From assembly GCF_013393945.1 (NCBI RefSeq), contig NZ_CP040297.1, positions 4,930,001-4,994,000 on the forward strand: DNA of 64,000 nucleotides, written 5' to 3'. This document shows, one piece after another, positions 33,433 to 42,549 of the stretch. Under the pieces are notes generated by a model. It worked only from the letters and a program-made list of their open reading frames with translations, searched no databases and had not been told where the DNA came from. Numbering within the stretch: the first letter of the stretch is position 1; every line of letters begins with the position of its first letter. The stretch comes from Nostoc sp. TCL26-01 (lineage in GTDB: Bacteria > Cyanobacteriota > Cyanobacteriia > Cyanobacteriales > Nostocaceae). The position numbers and the translations under genes were made by a program.

Positions 33433-33705
33433 ATGACAATCAATTTACCTCTGAAATTGTCACACTTACCCAATAGTCTACCCTTAGATGGTGCTGTTCG
33501 CATTGAGTTAGTAGAAGGAGTGCCAATATTTCGTGCATCCAGTTTAGTCCAAGGGCGAATTGAAGCTTTATTAATTAAACAAAAAGAATCATCTCTAACT
33601 TTTGCAGAAGAAACCGAATTAGACGGATATGAAGAATTAGATGATTATCTAAGTTTGGTGAATCGGATTATTAGAAACACAGCATTAATTCAAAACGAAA
33701 GCTAA
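33433..33705 (+). CDS. small hypothetical protein, upstream of an HNH nuclease gene
   Basis: 90 residues from the ATG of MTINLPLKLSHLPNSLPLDG; the open frame runs further up through a tandem repeat, which is unlikely to be coding. IRIELVEGVPIFRASSLVQG reads as VRIELVEGVPIFRAS in the sequence, followed by IEALLIKQKESSLTFAEETE and a DGYEELDDYLSLVNRIIRN end. I do not have a firm family for it. It sits 18 bp before the HNH gene and is probably cotranscribed, which suggests a two-gene accessory module of toxin-antitoxin-like size. Confidence 0.6.
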   Translation: MTINLPLKLSHLPNSLPLDGAVRIELVEGVPIFRASSLVQGRIEALLIKQKESSLTFAEETELDGYEELDDYLSLVNRIIRNTALIQNES

Positions 33706-33723
33706 TTTTAGGAAATTAGAGAT

Positions 33724-34206
33724 TTGTCTGCGAATCGTTATATTAGTGAAGCTATTCAAAATCAAGTCAGACAAAGAGCCAAGTCTGTGTGTGAATATTG
33801 TCATGCGTCAGAGCAATGGCAGTATATCACATTCACTGTAGATCATGTGATTCCTATTTCAAAAGGTGGGGCTAACTCAATTGATAATTTGGCTTTGGCT
33901 TGTTTTCATTGCAATCGCCAAAAATCTGATAAAGTTAAAGTGTTTGATGAACAGTCCTCATCGGAAGTACTTTTATTTCATCCTCGCACTGACAGTTGGC
34001 AAGAACATTTTATTTGGTCAAAAGATACACTTTCTATTATTGGCTTAACACCAATAGGACGCGCGACAGTAACAGCATTGGAATTTAATCGAGTGAGAAT
34101 CATTAATATTCGCGCTGCTGATAGAGAAATTAGACGGCATCCTCCACCTGATGACCCAATTCAAAGTTGGAGATTTATAAATTGGCTCTTTTTAGGTTTC
34201 AGTTGA
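33724..34206 (+). CDS. HNH endonuclease
   Basis: 160 residues, TTG start (no ATG is available before the domain). CEYCHASEQWQYITFTVDHV then IPISKGGANSIDNLALACFH CNRQKSDK is a complete HNH zinc-finger nuclease core: two CxxC pairs, the catalytic His in DHVIP and the Asn in SIDNLALAC. Such proteins cut DNA and occur in mobile elements, defence islands and many cyanobacterial genomes. The C-terminal 70 residues are a family-specific extension (FHPRTDSWQEHFIWSKDTL) seen in cyanobacterial relatives. It is probably cotranscribed with the preceding small gene. Confidence 0.85.
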   Translation: MSANRYISEAIQNQVRQRAKSVCEYCHASEQWQYITFTVDHVIPISKGGANSIDNLALACFHCNRQKSDKVKVFDEQSSSEVLLFHPRTDSWQEHFIWSKDTLSIIGLTPIGRATVTALEFNRVRIINIRAADREIRRHPPPDDPIQSWRFINWLFLGFS

Positions 34207-34319
34207 TCAGCACCTACATACTAGTAATATTTTTGATCAGTAGTTAGCATCCTGTTATCGGCAACCATTAAATTTCGACTAGATTTTTCCCCAGAAATAA
34301 CCGTCTCATTGGCTAAAGC

Positions 34320-34393
34320 GCAATGACCAATGACTATTGACTATTGACTATTGACCAATGACTATTGACTAATGACCAATGACCAATGACCAC
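34320..34393. repeat. tandem heptamers (TGACTAT/TGACCAA)n
   Basis: About ten units such as TGACTATTGACTATTGACTA and TGACCAATGACCAATGACCA in the 395-bp gap before the lytic transglycosylase gene. The rest of the gap is AT-rich and holds a small upstream ORF. Confidence 0.85.
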
Positions 34394-34545
34394 CATATGT
34401 TAATTTGATGAGATTTATGGGAAGTATGGAAACTGTCGATTATCTAAAGTGTGTATCATTTACATGATAAAAACGAAATCAGCATCTACGAATTGTAATA
34501 TTTTTCCGAAAAATAAAAATTTCAAATGAAAGGATGATTACACTC

Positions 34546-34608
34546 ATGGCAAGTAATGCTAGAGTTTCAGGAACTTCGTCGGCACTTTTCATCGAGTATC
34601 CATGCTGA
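34546..34608 (+). CDS. 20-codon upstream ORF overlapping the transglycosylase start
   Basis: ATGGCAAGTAATGCTAGAGT opens a 20-residue frame whose TGA (34606-34608) overlaps the ATG of the next gene (34602) as ATGCTGA. An AAAGGATG ribosome-binding-like sequence lies 9 bp upstream of its ATG, whereas the main start codon has no good site of its own. Translation coupling or a leader-peptide role is possible. It could also be chance. Confidence 0.35.
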   Translation: MASNARVSGTSSALFIEYPC

Positions 34609-36809
34609 AGAAACTACAAAAAAAGCAAATTTCTCTCATCGCTGGTGCGGCACTGTTTGCCTTTTCAGCTGGGGCGATGGTGTCAGCACCTATAGTTGGT
34701 AAATCCTTGGGGCAATGGCTGAATTTTGCTAAAGGGCAGCCAGAACAGTTATCACAGTCAACGAAAGTAAAATCGGCTGTGTTCTCACTGATATCAAAAT
34801 CTCCAGCAGAACGTGCGGCACAATTAGAACAACTCGCACAAAATTCTCGTTCACCAGAAAGAGAACAAGCCCGTTATCTGTTGGCGAGTGATTATATTGA
34901 GACTAAGCAGGGGCAGAAAGCGTTGCAATTGCTCACAGGATTGGAGAAAGATTATCCTGTGATTGCTCCCTACATTTTGCTGAAACAAGCTCAAGCACAG
35001 GATCTTGTGGGTGAAGATGGTAAAGCTTCTGATTTGAGACAAAAGGTATTAAAACAGTATCCCCAAGAAGCTGCTGCTGTCAAAGCAATTTATCTGATTG
35101 CTCAACCTAAATTACAGGATAGCGCGATCGCTAAATTTCCCTCTCATCCCCTCACTTGGGAAATCATCAACAAGCGCTTGCAAGAAAATCCTAATCAGCC
35201 ACAGTTGCAGTTAGTCTTGGCGAAATATGCCTATAGTCAACCAGGTATCGGTATAGTGGGCGTGTTGGATAAGTTAGTACAACAGCCTACCCTCAAACCA
35301 CAAGATTGGGAAACCATCGGGACGGCTTACTGGGAGAACAATCAATTTCTCAAGGCTGCTAACGCTTATGCCAAAGCTCCGAAAACAGCCCGTAATCTCT
35401 ACCGCACAGCACGAGGATTGCAGGTAGGCGGAAAGGATCGAGAAAAAGCGATCGCCACTTATAATCAACTAATACAGCAGTTTCCTGATGCTCGTGAAAC
35501 CGGAACTGCTTGGTTACGTTTGGCAGAGATGGCAAAAACTGGTAAAGATGCTCTACCTTATCTCAACCAAGTCATTGCTAAATTTCCAGAACAAGCGAGT
35601 ACAGCACTAGTCAAAAAAGCGCAAATTTACCAAGCGCTTAATGATCAAACATCAGCACAACAGACTTGGCAGGAACTAATTACTAAATATGCTAAGTCGG
35701 ATGAATCTGCCGAATATCGCTGGAAAATCGCCCAGGAAAAAGCCAAGGCTGGAGATTACACCGCCGCTTGGAAATGGGGACAACCAATTGTCACCAATAA
35801 CCCTAATAGTATTTTGGCTCCGAGAGCTGGCTTTTGGTTGGGTAAATGGGCAACGGCTGTCGGTAAACAACAGGAAGCTAAAACTGCTTATGAGTACGTG
35901 ATTAGCCAGTTTCCTCAATCTTACTATGCTTGGCGATCAGCGAATATATTAGGGTTAAATGTCGGCGATTTTAATAACGTCCGCCAACTCAACCCAGAAG
36001 TAGTTCCCCTCCAACGTCCTCTACCACCTGCTGGTTCAGCTACCTTCCAAGAATTGTATCTCCTGGGGCAAGATAGGGATGCTTGGTTGCAATGGGAAAC
36101 AGAATATCAAACTAAACCACAGCCCACCGTTGCAGAACAATTTACTGAAGGTTTAATGCGCCTAGCGCGGGGAGAAAATCTCTCTGGGATTGATATCATT
36201 TCCAAATTAGAAGATAGGGAAACACCTGAAGAACAAGCCCAGTATCAAGCCTTGAGTCAACAGATTATCTACTGGCAAGCCCGTTATCCCTTTCCTTACC
36301 TGAAAGAGATTGAAAAATGGTCAACTGAACGGCAACTTAATCCGTTGTTAGTCACGGCTTTGATGCGTCAAGAATCGAGGTTTGAAGCCAAAATCAAATC
36401 GGTGGTGGGTGCGACTGGTTTAATGCAAGTCATGCCAGATACAGCTAAATGGATTGCTTCTAAAATTCCTTTAGATATCAAAACGATCAATCTGGAAAAT
36501 CCCAACGACAATATCATGCTGGGGACATGGTATTTGGATCATACCCATGAGCAATATGGTAACAATTCCTTGTTGGCGATCGCTAGTTACAATGCTGGCC
36601 CCGGTAATGTCTCTAAATGGTTGCAAACCATCTCGAAGGAAGATCCAGATGAGTTTGTCGAAGCCATCCCCTTTGATGAAACTAGAAATTATGTGCGTCA
36701 AGTGTTTGGTAATTATTGGAATTACTTGCGGCTATATAATCCTGAAATCTCTCAAACAGTAGCTAAATATTCAGCCCAACATCCCAAACTGCCAGGGGAG
36801 GGGGAATAG
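34602..36809 (+). CDS. slt: TPR-containing soluble lytic transglycosylase
   Basis: 735 residues. An N-terminal hydrophobic segment (about 8-32) serves as signal or membrane anchor. Residues about 60-560 are helical repeats of TPR type, as in Slt70. The catalytic domain is at about 580-700: LVTALMRQESRFEAKIKSVV with the catalytic Glu in ESRF, GATGLMQVMPDTAKWIA, then LAIASYNAGPGNVSKWL and FVEAIPFDETRNYVRQV. It cuts the MurNAc-GlcNAc bond of peptidoglycan to 1,6-anhydro products in the periplasm. In filamentous cyanobacteria such enzymes take part in septum and nanopore remodelling; this specific role is not shown. Confidence 0.9.
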   Translation: MLKKLQKKQISLIAGAALFAFSAGAMVSAPIVGKSLGQWLNFAKGQPEQLSQSTKVKSAVFSLISKSPAERAAQLEQLAQNSRSPEREQARYLLASDYIETKQGQKALQLLTGLEKDYPVIAPYILLKQAQAQDLVGEDGKASDLRQKVLKQYPQEAAAVKAIYLIAQPKLQDSAIAKFPSHPLTWEIINKRLQENPNQPQLQLVLAKYAYSQPGIGIVGVLDKLVQQPTLKPQDWETIGTAYWENNQFLKAANAYAKAPKTARNLYRTARGLQVGGKDREKAIATYNQLIQQFPDARETGTAWLRLAEMAKTGKDALPYLNQVIAKFPEQASTALVKKAQIYQALNDQTSAQQTWQELITKYAKSDESAEYRWKIAQEKAKAGDYTAAWKWGQPIVTNNPNSILAPRAGFWLGKWATAVGKQQEAKTAYEYVISQFPQSYYAWRSANILGLNVGDFNNVRQLNPEVVPLQRPLPPAGSATFQELYLLGQDRDAWLQWETEYQTKPQPTVAEQFTEGLMRLARGENLSGIDIISKLEDRETPEEQAQYQALSQQIIYWQARYPFPYLKEIEKWSTERQLNPLLVTALMRQESRFEAKIKSVVGATGLMQVMPDTAKWIASKIPLDIKTINLENPNDNIMLGTWYLDHTHEQYGNNSLLAIASYNAGPGNVSKWLQTISKEDPDEFVEAIPFDETRNYVRQVFGNYWNYLRLYNPEISQTVAKYSAQHPKLPGEGE

Positions 36810-36932
36810 GGGATAGGGGTGGATGAAACTATAATCTCTGGGAGTATCCTGTTTTGGCAAATCATCCTTAGACTAGAAATCACAAGTCAGGTACAGAATT
36901 CATGCTGAATTCTGACTCCTGACTCCTGAATT

Positions 36933-39900
36933 CTATTCAGATAAATATTGTTGTATTTGTTGGGCTTCTTTTTGTTTACCCTGTTGTTGATAAAGTTGGA
37001 TAGCCTTTTGCCAGTCAGCTTTAGCTTTTTCTAGATTATTGACTTGGCGATAGCATAAACCACGAGAATGGTAAGCTTCGGCAATATTGGGGTGTTTTGT
37101 TAATACTTGATTAAAGTCTTTAATCGCATCAAAATAACGCTTTACTTGGTAGTAAGTAATGCCACGTTGATAGTAAGCTTGAGTATAAACAGGATGACAA
37201 CTAATAGCACGATGTAATAGGGTAATGGCTGTAGTGAAATCTTTTTCTTTTACACGTTGTAGTGCTTTATCATATAATTCTTTTGCCCCAATTTGTGGGT
37301 TAAAAATGTATTTTTCAGCAGTGGCTTTAGCTTGCTGTTCGATATCTGTTTGAGGATTTTTGAATACAGGATGATGACGGAGGCGATCGCAACACACCTG
37401 CAACCACTCCCGCCAGTGACTACGCCACAAGCGTATTGTTCCATCTACTCCACCACCTACACCGACAACAAACTGACCATTTGGACTAAAAGCTACTGCT
37501 CTAATACTAAATTGATCCGCTTGAATAGGTTGAATAATTGGATTTCCTTCTAAATCCCACAAGCGTATTGTTCCATCCATTCCACCACTCACAATCATTT
37601 GTCCATCAGATCTAAATGCAACTGATGTAACATCAGACTCATGTGCTATAAAAAGCCGAATAATACAGTTATTTTGTACATCCCATAAACCTATATTTCT
37701 CCTACGTTCACCACTCACAATCATTTGTCCATCGGGACTAAAAGCAACTGAATTAATTTCCCCTTGATGTTCTTCAGGAAGTTGACAAATATGATTTCCT
37801 TCAGAGTCCCATAAATTTAATACTGTATACCAACCACCACTAATAATTTTCTTTCCATCAGGACTAAAAGCCACTGAATTAATTGCTCCTTGATGTTTTT
37901 CAGGAAGTTGACAAATATGATTTCCTTCAAAATCCCATAAGTGTATAATTCCGTCTACACCTGCACTAATAATTTTTCCATCAGGGCTAAAACTCACTGA
38001 ACTAGCACTATTTTCATGTTTAGGAGTATCTTCTAGAACAGATGATTTAGTAATCTCATCTCCCTGCAAATTCCATAACCGGATTTTTCCATCCCAACCC
38101 CAACCGCCACTAACTATTCTTTGACCATCAGCACTAAAAGCAACTGATTCAACTCCTGTTTCATGTCCTACAAAAGGTTTAGTAATTTGCTCTCCTTGTA
38201 AGTTCCATAAAATCAGGGTTTTGTCTGCACTTCCACTAACAATCTGCTGACCATCAGAGTTAAAAGCGACTGACGTAACTAAATTTTTGTGTCCACGAAA
38301 AGGTCGGTTAATAGCATTCCCTTGTAAATCCCAAAAATATAATGTCCCGTGTACATCTTGGCTTACAAGTAGTTTAGCGTCAGGACTAAAGGCTACTGAA
38401 GTAACCCAATTGTTATGTCCTCGCAGAGGTTGATTGATCAAATTTCCCTTCAAATCCCATAAACAGATTGTTTTATCCCGACTTCCACTAGCAATTATTT
38501 GACTATCAGGACTAAAGATAACTGACTCAACACTTTCTTGATGTCCACGAAAAGGTTGACCTATACTGTTACCTTGTAAATCCCATAAATGTAGTGTTCC
38601 ATCCCAACTACCAGTAACAATCAGCTGACCATCAGGACTAAAAGCTAATGAACCAATACTTCCACCATCTTGCTGAAAGATTTTGCTGTCTGATTTATCT
38701 TGTAAATTCCATAAACATAATGTTCCATCCAAATTGCCAGTAACAATCATCTGACTATCAGGACTAATGCTAAAAGACATAATTTGTCTTTCAGCATCAT
38801 AGAAAAACTCATCTATTAAATTTCCTTGTAAATCCCATAAACATAGTTTTCTGCTTTTGTTTTCACTAATTGAACCAATAATTATCTGACCATCAGGACT
38901 AAATATTACTAACTCAGCCCAATTTTCATTAGTTTCATCAAGAAGATTACAGATAAGATTACCTTGTAAATCCCACAAGTACAGAGAGCGATCGCTATCT
39001 ACACTAATAATACCTGAGCTAACAATCCTATCATGATCGGGATTAAAAGCAATTACTCTAATCCCTTCTGGGTGTACACGAAATGGTTTACCAATTAACG
39101 AGCCTTGTAAATTACATAAGCCTAGCGTTCCATCTCCATATACACTGATAATTTTCTGCCCATCTGAACTAAAAAGCACTTTAGCAATCCAGCTATCATG
39201 ACTTTTATCAAATTGGCTGATTAAATTGCCTTGTAAATCCCATAAACTTATTATTCCGCTATTACTACCACCAACAATTCTCTGACTTTGAAAGCTAAAA
39301 TCAACAGCATTAACATCGTGTTGATATCCTTCAAAACAAAGTGGAACTCTTGCTCGTTCCATGACAATATTTAAACTACTTTGAACGGGAGTAAGAATTT
39401 TCTGAGGTAACTTATCTAAATTTTCACCCATTGCTTGAATCGCTAATATTAATGCGTCTAAAGGTTGAGTAGGTAATAAATTTAAAATTCGTGCTGATTT
39501 CTCTCGCAGAGATGTTTCTGTTAAAGCTTGATTGAGTTTGGCAATTTGCTCATCTTTTTCCCGCTTTTCTCTATCCCGCAATTCAATACTTGCCTTAACA
39601 AAATCTTCAACCGTTTTCTTAAAATCGCTGGCTGCTAAATCACTATTAAAATTAGTTTGAGTGAATCCAAAAATTCTCAACTCAAAAACTCGCTCTAATT
39701 TTGACCCTCGCCACAATTCACTGCTTGCTTTATCTGGATTATTTGTGGCTTTCTCCCAACTTTGTGCAGACTCTTTTAACTGTCTTTCTAAAACGATCGC
39801 TTCTTCATGGGTATCAATCCACCCTTGCAACCTTGACCAAGAATTAATCAATGCTTCATGAGCTATTTCTATTGTATCCGGTTGACGACCACTAATTAAT

Positions 39901-41129
39901 AAACGATGTTCTTTAATTAACTCATCAACAATTGTTTCTAATACTTCACCAATAAATCTAGATTTATTTTCCCGTTTACTGACTCTTTTACTATCACCAG
40001 TAATCGTTACTAATTTGATAAAAATATATGCGATCGCTTGACTTTGACCTTGATTATCAAAGTGTTGATAGATTTTTTCAGCTTGCTGTTGTAATGCACC
40101 ACCAACACGACCTAAATCTTCATAAGTTTTTTGATTAAGTAATCTATCCGACAAGTCATCATTCTTCCAAAGCAAATCAAGGGTATATTGCAACAGAGGT
40201 AACGACCGAGATTCACCACGAAAATCATTAATAATTTCTTCAATTAAATCTTTATCAACATTCACTCCATGACTAGCCGCAGGGTTTTTTATAACTAATT
40301 TCAATTCCCGGTCTGTCATTGGAGTAATATAACTGAAAGGTTCTTTACCCTCATTTTGGATTGCTGCCACAAAATCAGGAAACTCATTCATCAACCGATC
40401 TAAAAAATCAGTCCGCATTGCTAAGACAACTTTTACTGACTTATCGTTTGAGTTTTTTAGATGGTTAATTAAATTACTGAGAGACTGAATAAATAAACCT
40501 CTCTCAAACTCTGAAGTTCTTGTAAAAATCTCTTCAAATTGATCGATAAAAATTAGCCAGACAGAATCAGGATTTTTCTTGAGTGTTGTTACAACCTTGA
40601 CTAAAAGATTTAATGCATTCTGCAAATCCTCATCAGTATCTATTTTGCTAGGAGGTAAAGCAATTTGAGCATCTGATTGTTTATAATAATTGGTATTTGT
40701 CGAAACAAAAGCTATAATTTGTCCATAAAATGAGTAAAAGGGGCTTTGGTTAGGAACTAAATAAAAATAAACAAAGTCTTTTTTATTTTCATTAGAAAAC
40801 TTAGGAATTAAACCTGCTTGAACTAATGATGATTTTCCACTACCTGATGCTCCTAGAAGAATCAGTAAATTATTCTCTTTTGAATTATTATATAAATCTT
40901 CAATCAGTTTATTTCTGCCATAAAATCTACTAGAATCAGTAGCAGTAAATTGTGCTAGTCCTTGATAGGGTGATGATGCCTTAAAATTGAAATTTTTATA
41001 AGATTCTTCTTCAGAATCATCACCATATCTAATCTCTGTTTTGAAATTGACAATCTGCGTGTTATTATCACCCTGTTGAATTACTTGTTTTTCAGCTTGA
41101 AAATGATTTATAGGACTAGCATCAGACAT
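36933..41129 (-). CDS. nSTAND/WD40/TPR NLR-type protein with N-terminal amyloid-like motif
   Basis: 1398 residues. Residues 9-29 hold a short motif, HFQAEKQVIQQGDNNTQIVN, shared with the C-terminus of the next upstream protein. Then comes an nSTAND1-type NTPase: SPYQGLAQF and FYGR, Walker A GASGSGKS at residues 93-100, Walker B WLIFIDQFEEIF near 200, and a winged-helix region to about 460. A coiled-coil linker leads to about 15 WD40 repeats (about 585-1220, each with LWDLQGN-like ends), then two TPRs (about 1300-1380). This matches bacterial NLR-like receptors: WD40 repeats sense, the NTPase oligomerises and the N-terminal motif nucleates an effector. A GAGG site precedes the ATG. Confidence 0.85.
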   Translation of the reverse strand: MSDASPINHFQAEKQVIQQGDNNTQIVNFKTEIRYGDDSEEESYKNFNFKASSPYQGLAQFTATDSSRFYGRNKLIEDLYNNSKENNLLILLGASGSGKSSLVQAGLIPKFSNENKKDFVYFYLVPNQSPFYSFYGQIIAFVSTNTNYYKQSDAQIALPPSKIDTDEDLQNALNLLVKVVTTLKKNPDSVWLIFIDQFEEIFTRTSEFERGLFIQSLSNLINHLKNSNDKSVKVVLAMRTDFLDRLMNEFPDFVAAIQNEGKEPFSYITPMTDRELKLVIKNPAASHGVNVDKDLIEEIINDFRGESRSLPLLQYTLDLLWKNDDLSDRLLNQKTYEDLGRVGGALQQQAEKIYQHFDNQGQSQAIAYIFIKLVTITGDSKRVSKRENKSRFIGEVLETIVDELIKEHRLLISGRQPDTIEIAHEALINSWSRLQGWIDTHEEAIVLERQLKESAQSWEKATNNPDKASSELWRGSKLERVFELRIFGFTQTNFNSDLAASDFKKTVEDFVKASIELRDREKREKDEQIAKLNQALTETSLREKSARILNLLPTQPLDALILAIQAMGENLDKLPQKILTPVQSSLNIVMERARVPLCFEGYQHDVNAVDFSFQSQRIVGGSNSGIISLWDLQGNLISQFDKSHDSWIAKVLFSSDGQKIISVYGDGTLGLCNLQGSLIGKPFRVHPEGIRVIAFNPDHDRIVSSGIISVDSDRSLYLWDLQGNLICNLLDETNENWAELVIFSPDGQIIIGSISENKSRKLCLWDLQGNLIDEFFYDAERQIMSFSISPDSQMIVTGNLDGTLCLWNLQDKSDSKIFQQDGGSIGSLAFSPDGQLIVTGSWDGTLHLWDLQGNSIGQPFRGHQESVESVIFSPDSQIIASGSRDKTICLWDLKGNLINQPLRGHNNWVTSVAFSPDAKLLVSQDVHGTLYFWDLQGNAINRPFRGHKNLVTSVAFNSDGQQIVSGSADKTLILWNLQGEQITKPFVGHETGVESVAFSADGQRIVSGGWGWDGKIRLWNLQGDEITKSSVLEDTPKHENSASSVSFSPDGKIISAGVDGIIHLWDFEGNHICQLPEKHQGAINSVAFSPDGKKIISGGWYTVLNLWDSEGNHICQLPEEHQGEINSVAFSPDGQMIVSGERRRNIGLWDVQNNCIIRLFIAHESDVTSVAFRSDGQMIVSGGMDGTIRLWDLEGNPIIQPIQADQFSIRAVAFSPNGQFVVGVGGGVDGTIRLWRSHWREWLQVCCDRLRHHPVFKNPQTDIEQQAKATAEKYIFNPQIGAKELYDKALQRVKEKDFTTAITLLHRAISCHPVYTQAYYQRGITYYQVKRYFDAIKDFNQVLTKHPNIAEAYHSRGLCYRQVNNLEKAKADWQKAIQLYQQQGKQKEAQQIQQYLSE

Positions 41130-41149
41130 TTATAACCTCTTGACTTTGA

Positions 41150-41533
41150 TTACATATTAACTGTTTGGTTACCGCCATCACCTTGTTGAATTGCTTGTTT
41201 TTCTGCTGTAAAAGTTGAATTAAATACTTTTTGAGATGTGGAATCGGCAGATTTAGTTGCCTTTAGTAACTCTTGTAACTCATTAACTTTTTTCATGATT
41301 TCCTTATCTTGATCAATTTCAGCTTCCGTTAATTCATCTTCTAAAAGCCCTTTAGTTTTTTCAGGTTTCTGCTCATATTTATCTAAGGTTGACACAAAAT
41401 CAGATTTACCCTTTTCCTCATATTTGCGTTTAATTAATTCTTTTAATCCTTTGTAAGCATCTTGCACTGCTTCACCTGCGGTTTTAGCTGCACCAGCAAC
41501 TAAGGCGGCGGTAATTAAAGAGACAGGTTCCAT
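41150..41533 (-). CDS. Bell-like (HeLo-type) effector with C-terminal amyloid-like motif
   Basis: 127 residues from the ATG of MEPVSLITAALVAGAAKTAG; AGGAG lies 9 bp upstream, and the frame before it begins with TTG. The N-terminus is a Gly/Ala-rich hydrophobic helix followed by amphipathic helices (AVQDAYKGLKELIKRKYEEK, then a charged helix to about 100). This is the look of Bell domains, the bacterial counterparts of fungal HeLo/HELL pore-forming domains. The last 20 residues (FTAEKQAIQQGDGGNQTVNM) repeat the N-terminal motif of the downstream NLR-type protein. Only 20 bp separate the two genes. The expected role is a membrane-targeting cell-death effector; this is inferred from architecture. 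Confidence 0.65.
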   Translation of the reverse strand: MEPVSLITAALVAGAAKTAGEAVQDAYKGLKELIKRKYEEKGKSDFVSTLDKYEQKPEKTKGLLEDELTEAEIDQDKEIMKKVNELQELLKATKSADSTSQKVFNSTFTAEKQAIQQGDGGNQTVNM

Positions 41534-41714
41534 CGTTTCCAACTCCTGTATTTCAACAATAAAGCTGACTGTAGCACAGACTCTGGCATACTAAAATATT
41601 GGAGTTTAGAAAAATTTATACTCTTTATACTAAAGAGCGATCGCAGCCTACCACAGCTGTTTGCGAACTTTTTATGAATAGGGAATTACAGTCTTATAAC
41701 CAAGGCGATCGCTA

Positions 41715-42146
41715 TCAGTAATCTTTCAGGCTGTAGACGTAAGCGGGTCGAGGAGAACATAGATTGAGCATCGCATCATCTGCTGTCCAAAAGTTAGCGG
41801 ATTCTGTTTTGGCACAGGCTAAGAAAACTGCATCATACAACGTTGGCATTCCATATTGTTCAGCAAGTTGCCAAGCTTCGAGTTGGAGAGTTTTGCTGTC
41901 GATGTAGTCAATCGGTAGGCTGATATAGGCTGTGTAAAGTTGTTGGGCTTCAGTCGAAGTCAATAGCTTGACTCTCACTTTTTTACGAAGAACTGAACCC
42001 ACCTCTGCCCAGGCAAAGCACGGTGCTACAAGTCTGGTTTGTTGAGTTAAGGCATTGGTAATTAAAGCGATCGCTTCTGATGTTTGTTCATCTGGGCAGA
42101 GGTACTTCATCATCACACTGGTATCGATACACAGTGCCTCAGTCAC
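41715..42146 (-). CDS. PIN-domain toxin (VapC-like)
   Basis: 143 residues. PIN acidic residues: ALCIDTSVMMKYLCPDE (Asp), FAWAEVGSVLRKK (Glu), MPTLYDAVFLACAKTESANF (Asp) and WTADDAML (Asp). The start overlaps the antitoxin stop by 8 bp. Likely a Mg-dependent RNase. It belongs to the cyanobacterial VapC group with long C-terminal helices. The 180-bp gap to the Bell-like gene holds no gene. Confidence 0.85.
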   Translation of the reverse strand: MTEALCIDTSVMMKYLCPDEQTSEAIALITNALTQQTRLVAPCFAWAEVGSVLRKKVRVKLLTSTEAQQLYTAYISLPIDYIDSKTLQLEAWQLAEQYGMPTLYDAVFLACAKTESANFWTADDAMLNLCSPRPAYVYSLKDY

Positions 42147-42393
42147 GTCTACTTTCTCCTTCGCGCAGTTGACGAATCATGGGTACTGGATCGGGATGCA
42201 CCCCGATTCGCTGTTTGACCTGTTCTCGAATGGTTTGAATTTGTTTGTGGGCTGCCCAAGAACTACGCCACTTCATTTCTTTTTCCAGCGCTTGAACGAC
42301 TAGATCGTTGAGAGATTCATCGTCTCGCTTCAATGCTCGGATTTTCTGAAGTAATTCCGCAGGGAAGCGAATTGTTAAGGCTTCACGTTCCAT
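42139..42393 (-). CDS. ribbon-helix-helix antitoxin of the PIN toxin
   Basis: 84 residues from the ATG of MEREALTIRFPAELLQKIRA, preceded by AAAAGGTG; the open frame seven codons further up has no ribosome-binding site. LTIRFPAELLQKIRALKRDD then ESLNDLVVQALEKEM is the ribbon-helix-helix DNA-binding fold; the C-terminal PVPMIRQLREGESRRD part would bind the toxin. The gene order antitoxin-toxin with overlap is typical of vapBC. Confidence 0.8.
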   Translation of the reverse strand: MEREALTIRFPAELLQKIRALKRDDESLNDLVVQALEKEMKWRSSWAAHKQIQTIREQVKQRIGVHPDPVPMIRQLREGESRRD

Positions 42394-42415
42394 AATTACA
42401 CCTTTTGCAACCAAT

Positions 42416-42540
42416 TTATGATACCATTTTATGTAACTGCTTTAACGCAAAAGTAATACATCCAGGCGTTTCGGGAGTAAAGTTGTTTAAGTGATTGCGA
42501 TCGCGAGTTAAGCGATTGACCAAAAGAATGGGATGCAAGC
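42416..42540 (-). pseudogene. 3' remnant of a gene interrupted at the IS605-type element
   Basis: Between the antitoxin gene and the left hairpin of the IS, a frame reads HPILLVNRLTRDRNHLNNFT and PETPGCITFALKQLHKMVS to a TAA at 42418-42416. The LTRDRNHL plus PGCITFAL pattern recalls the end of DUF5615/PIN-like proteins, which have a TRDKDF motif followed by PGIIxL. The 5' part is missing, cut off at the IS end. I consider it a probable remnant; the family is a guess. Confidence 0.3.
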
Positions 42541-42549
42541 CCCGTCGTT

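Noticed and set aside
37250..41040. Possible separate genes inside the WD40 region
   Set aside because: The 1398-codon frame is continuous and the repeats are regular; other frames are shadows.
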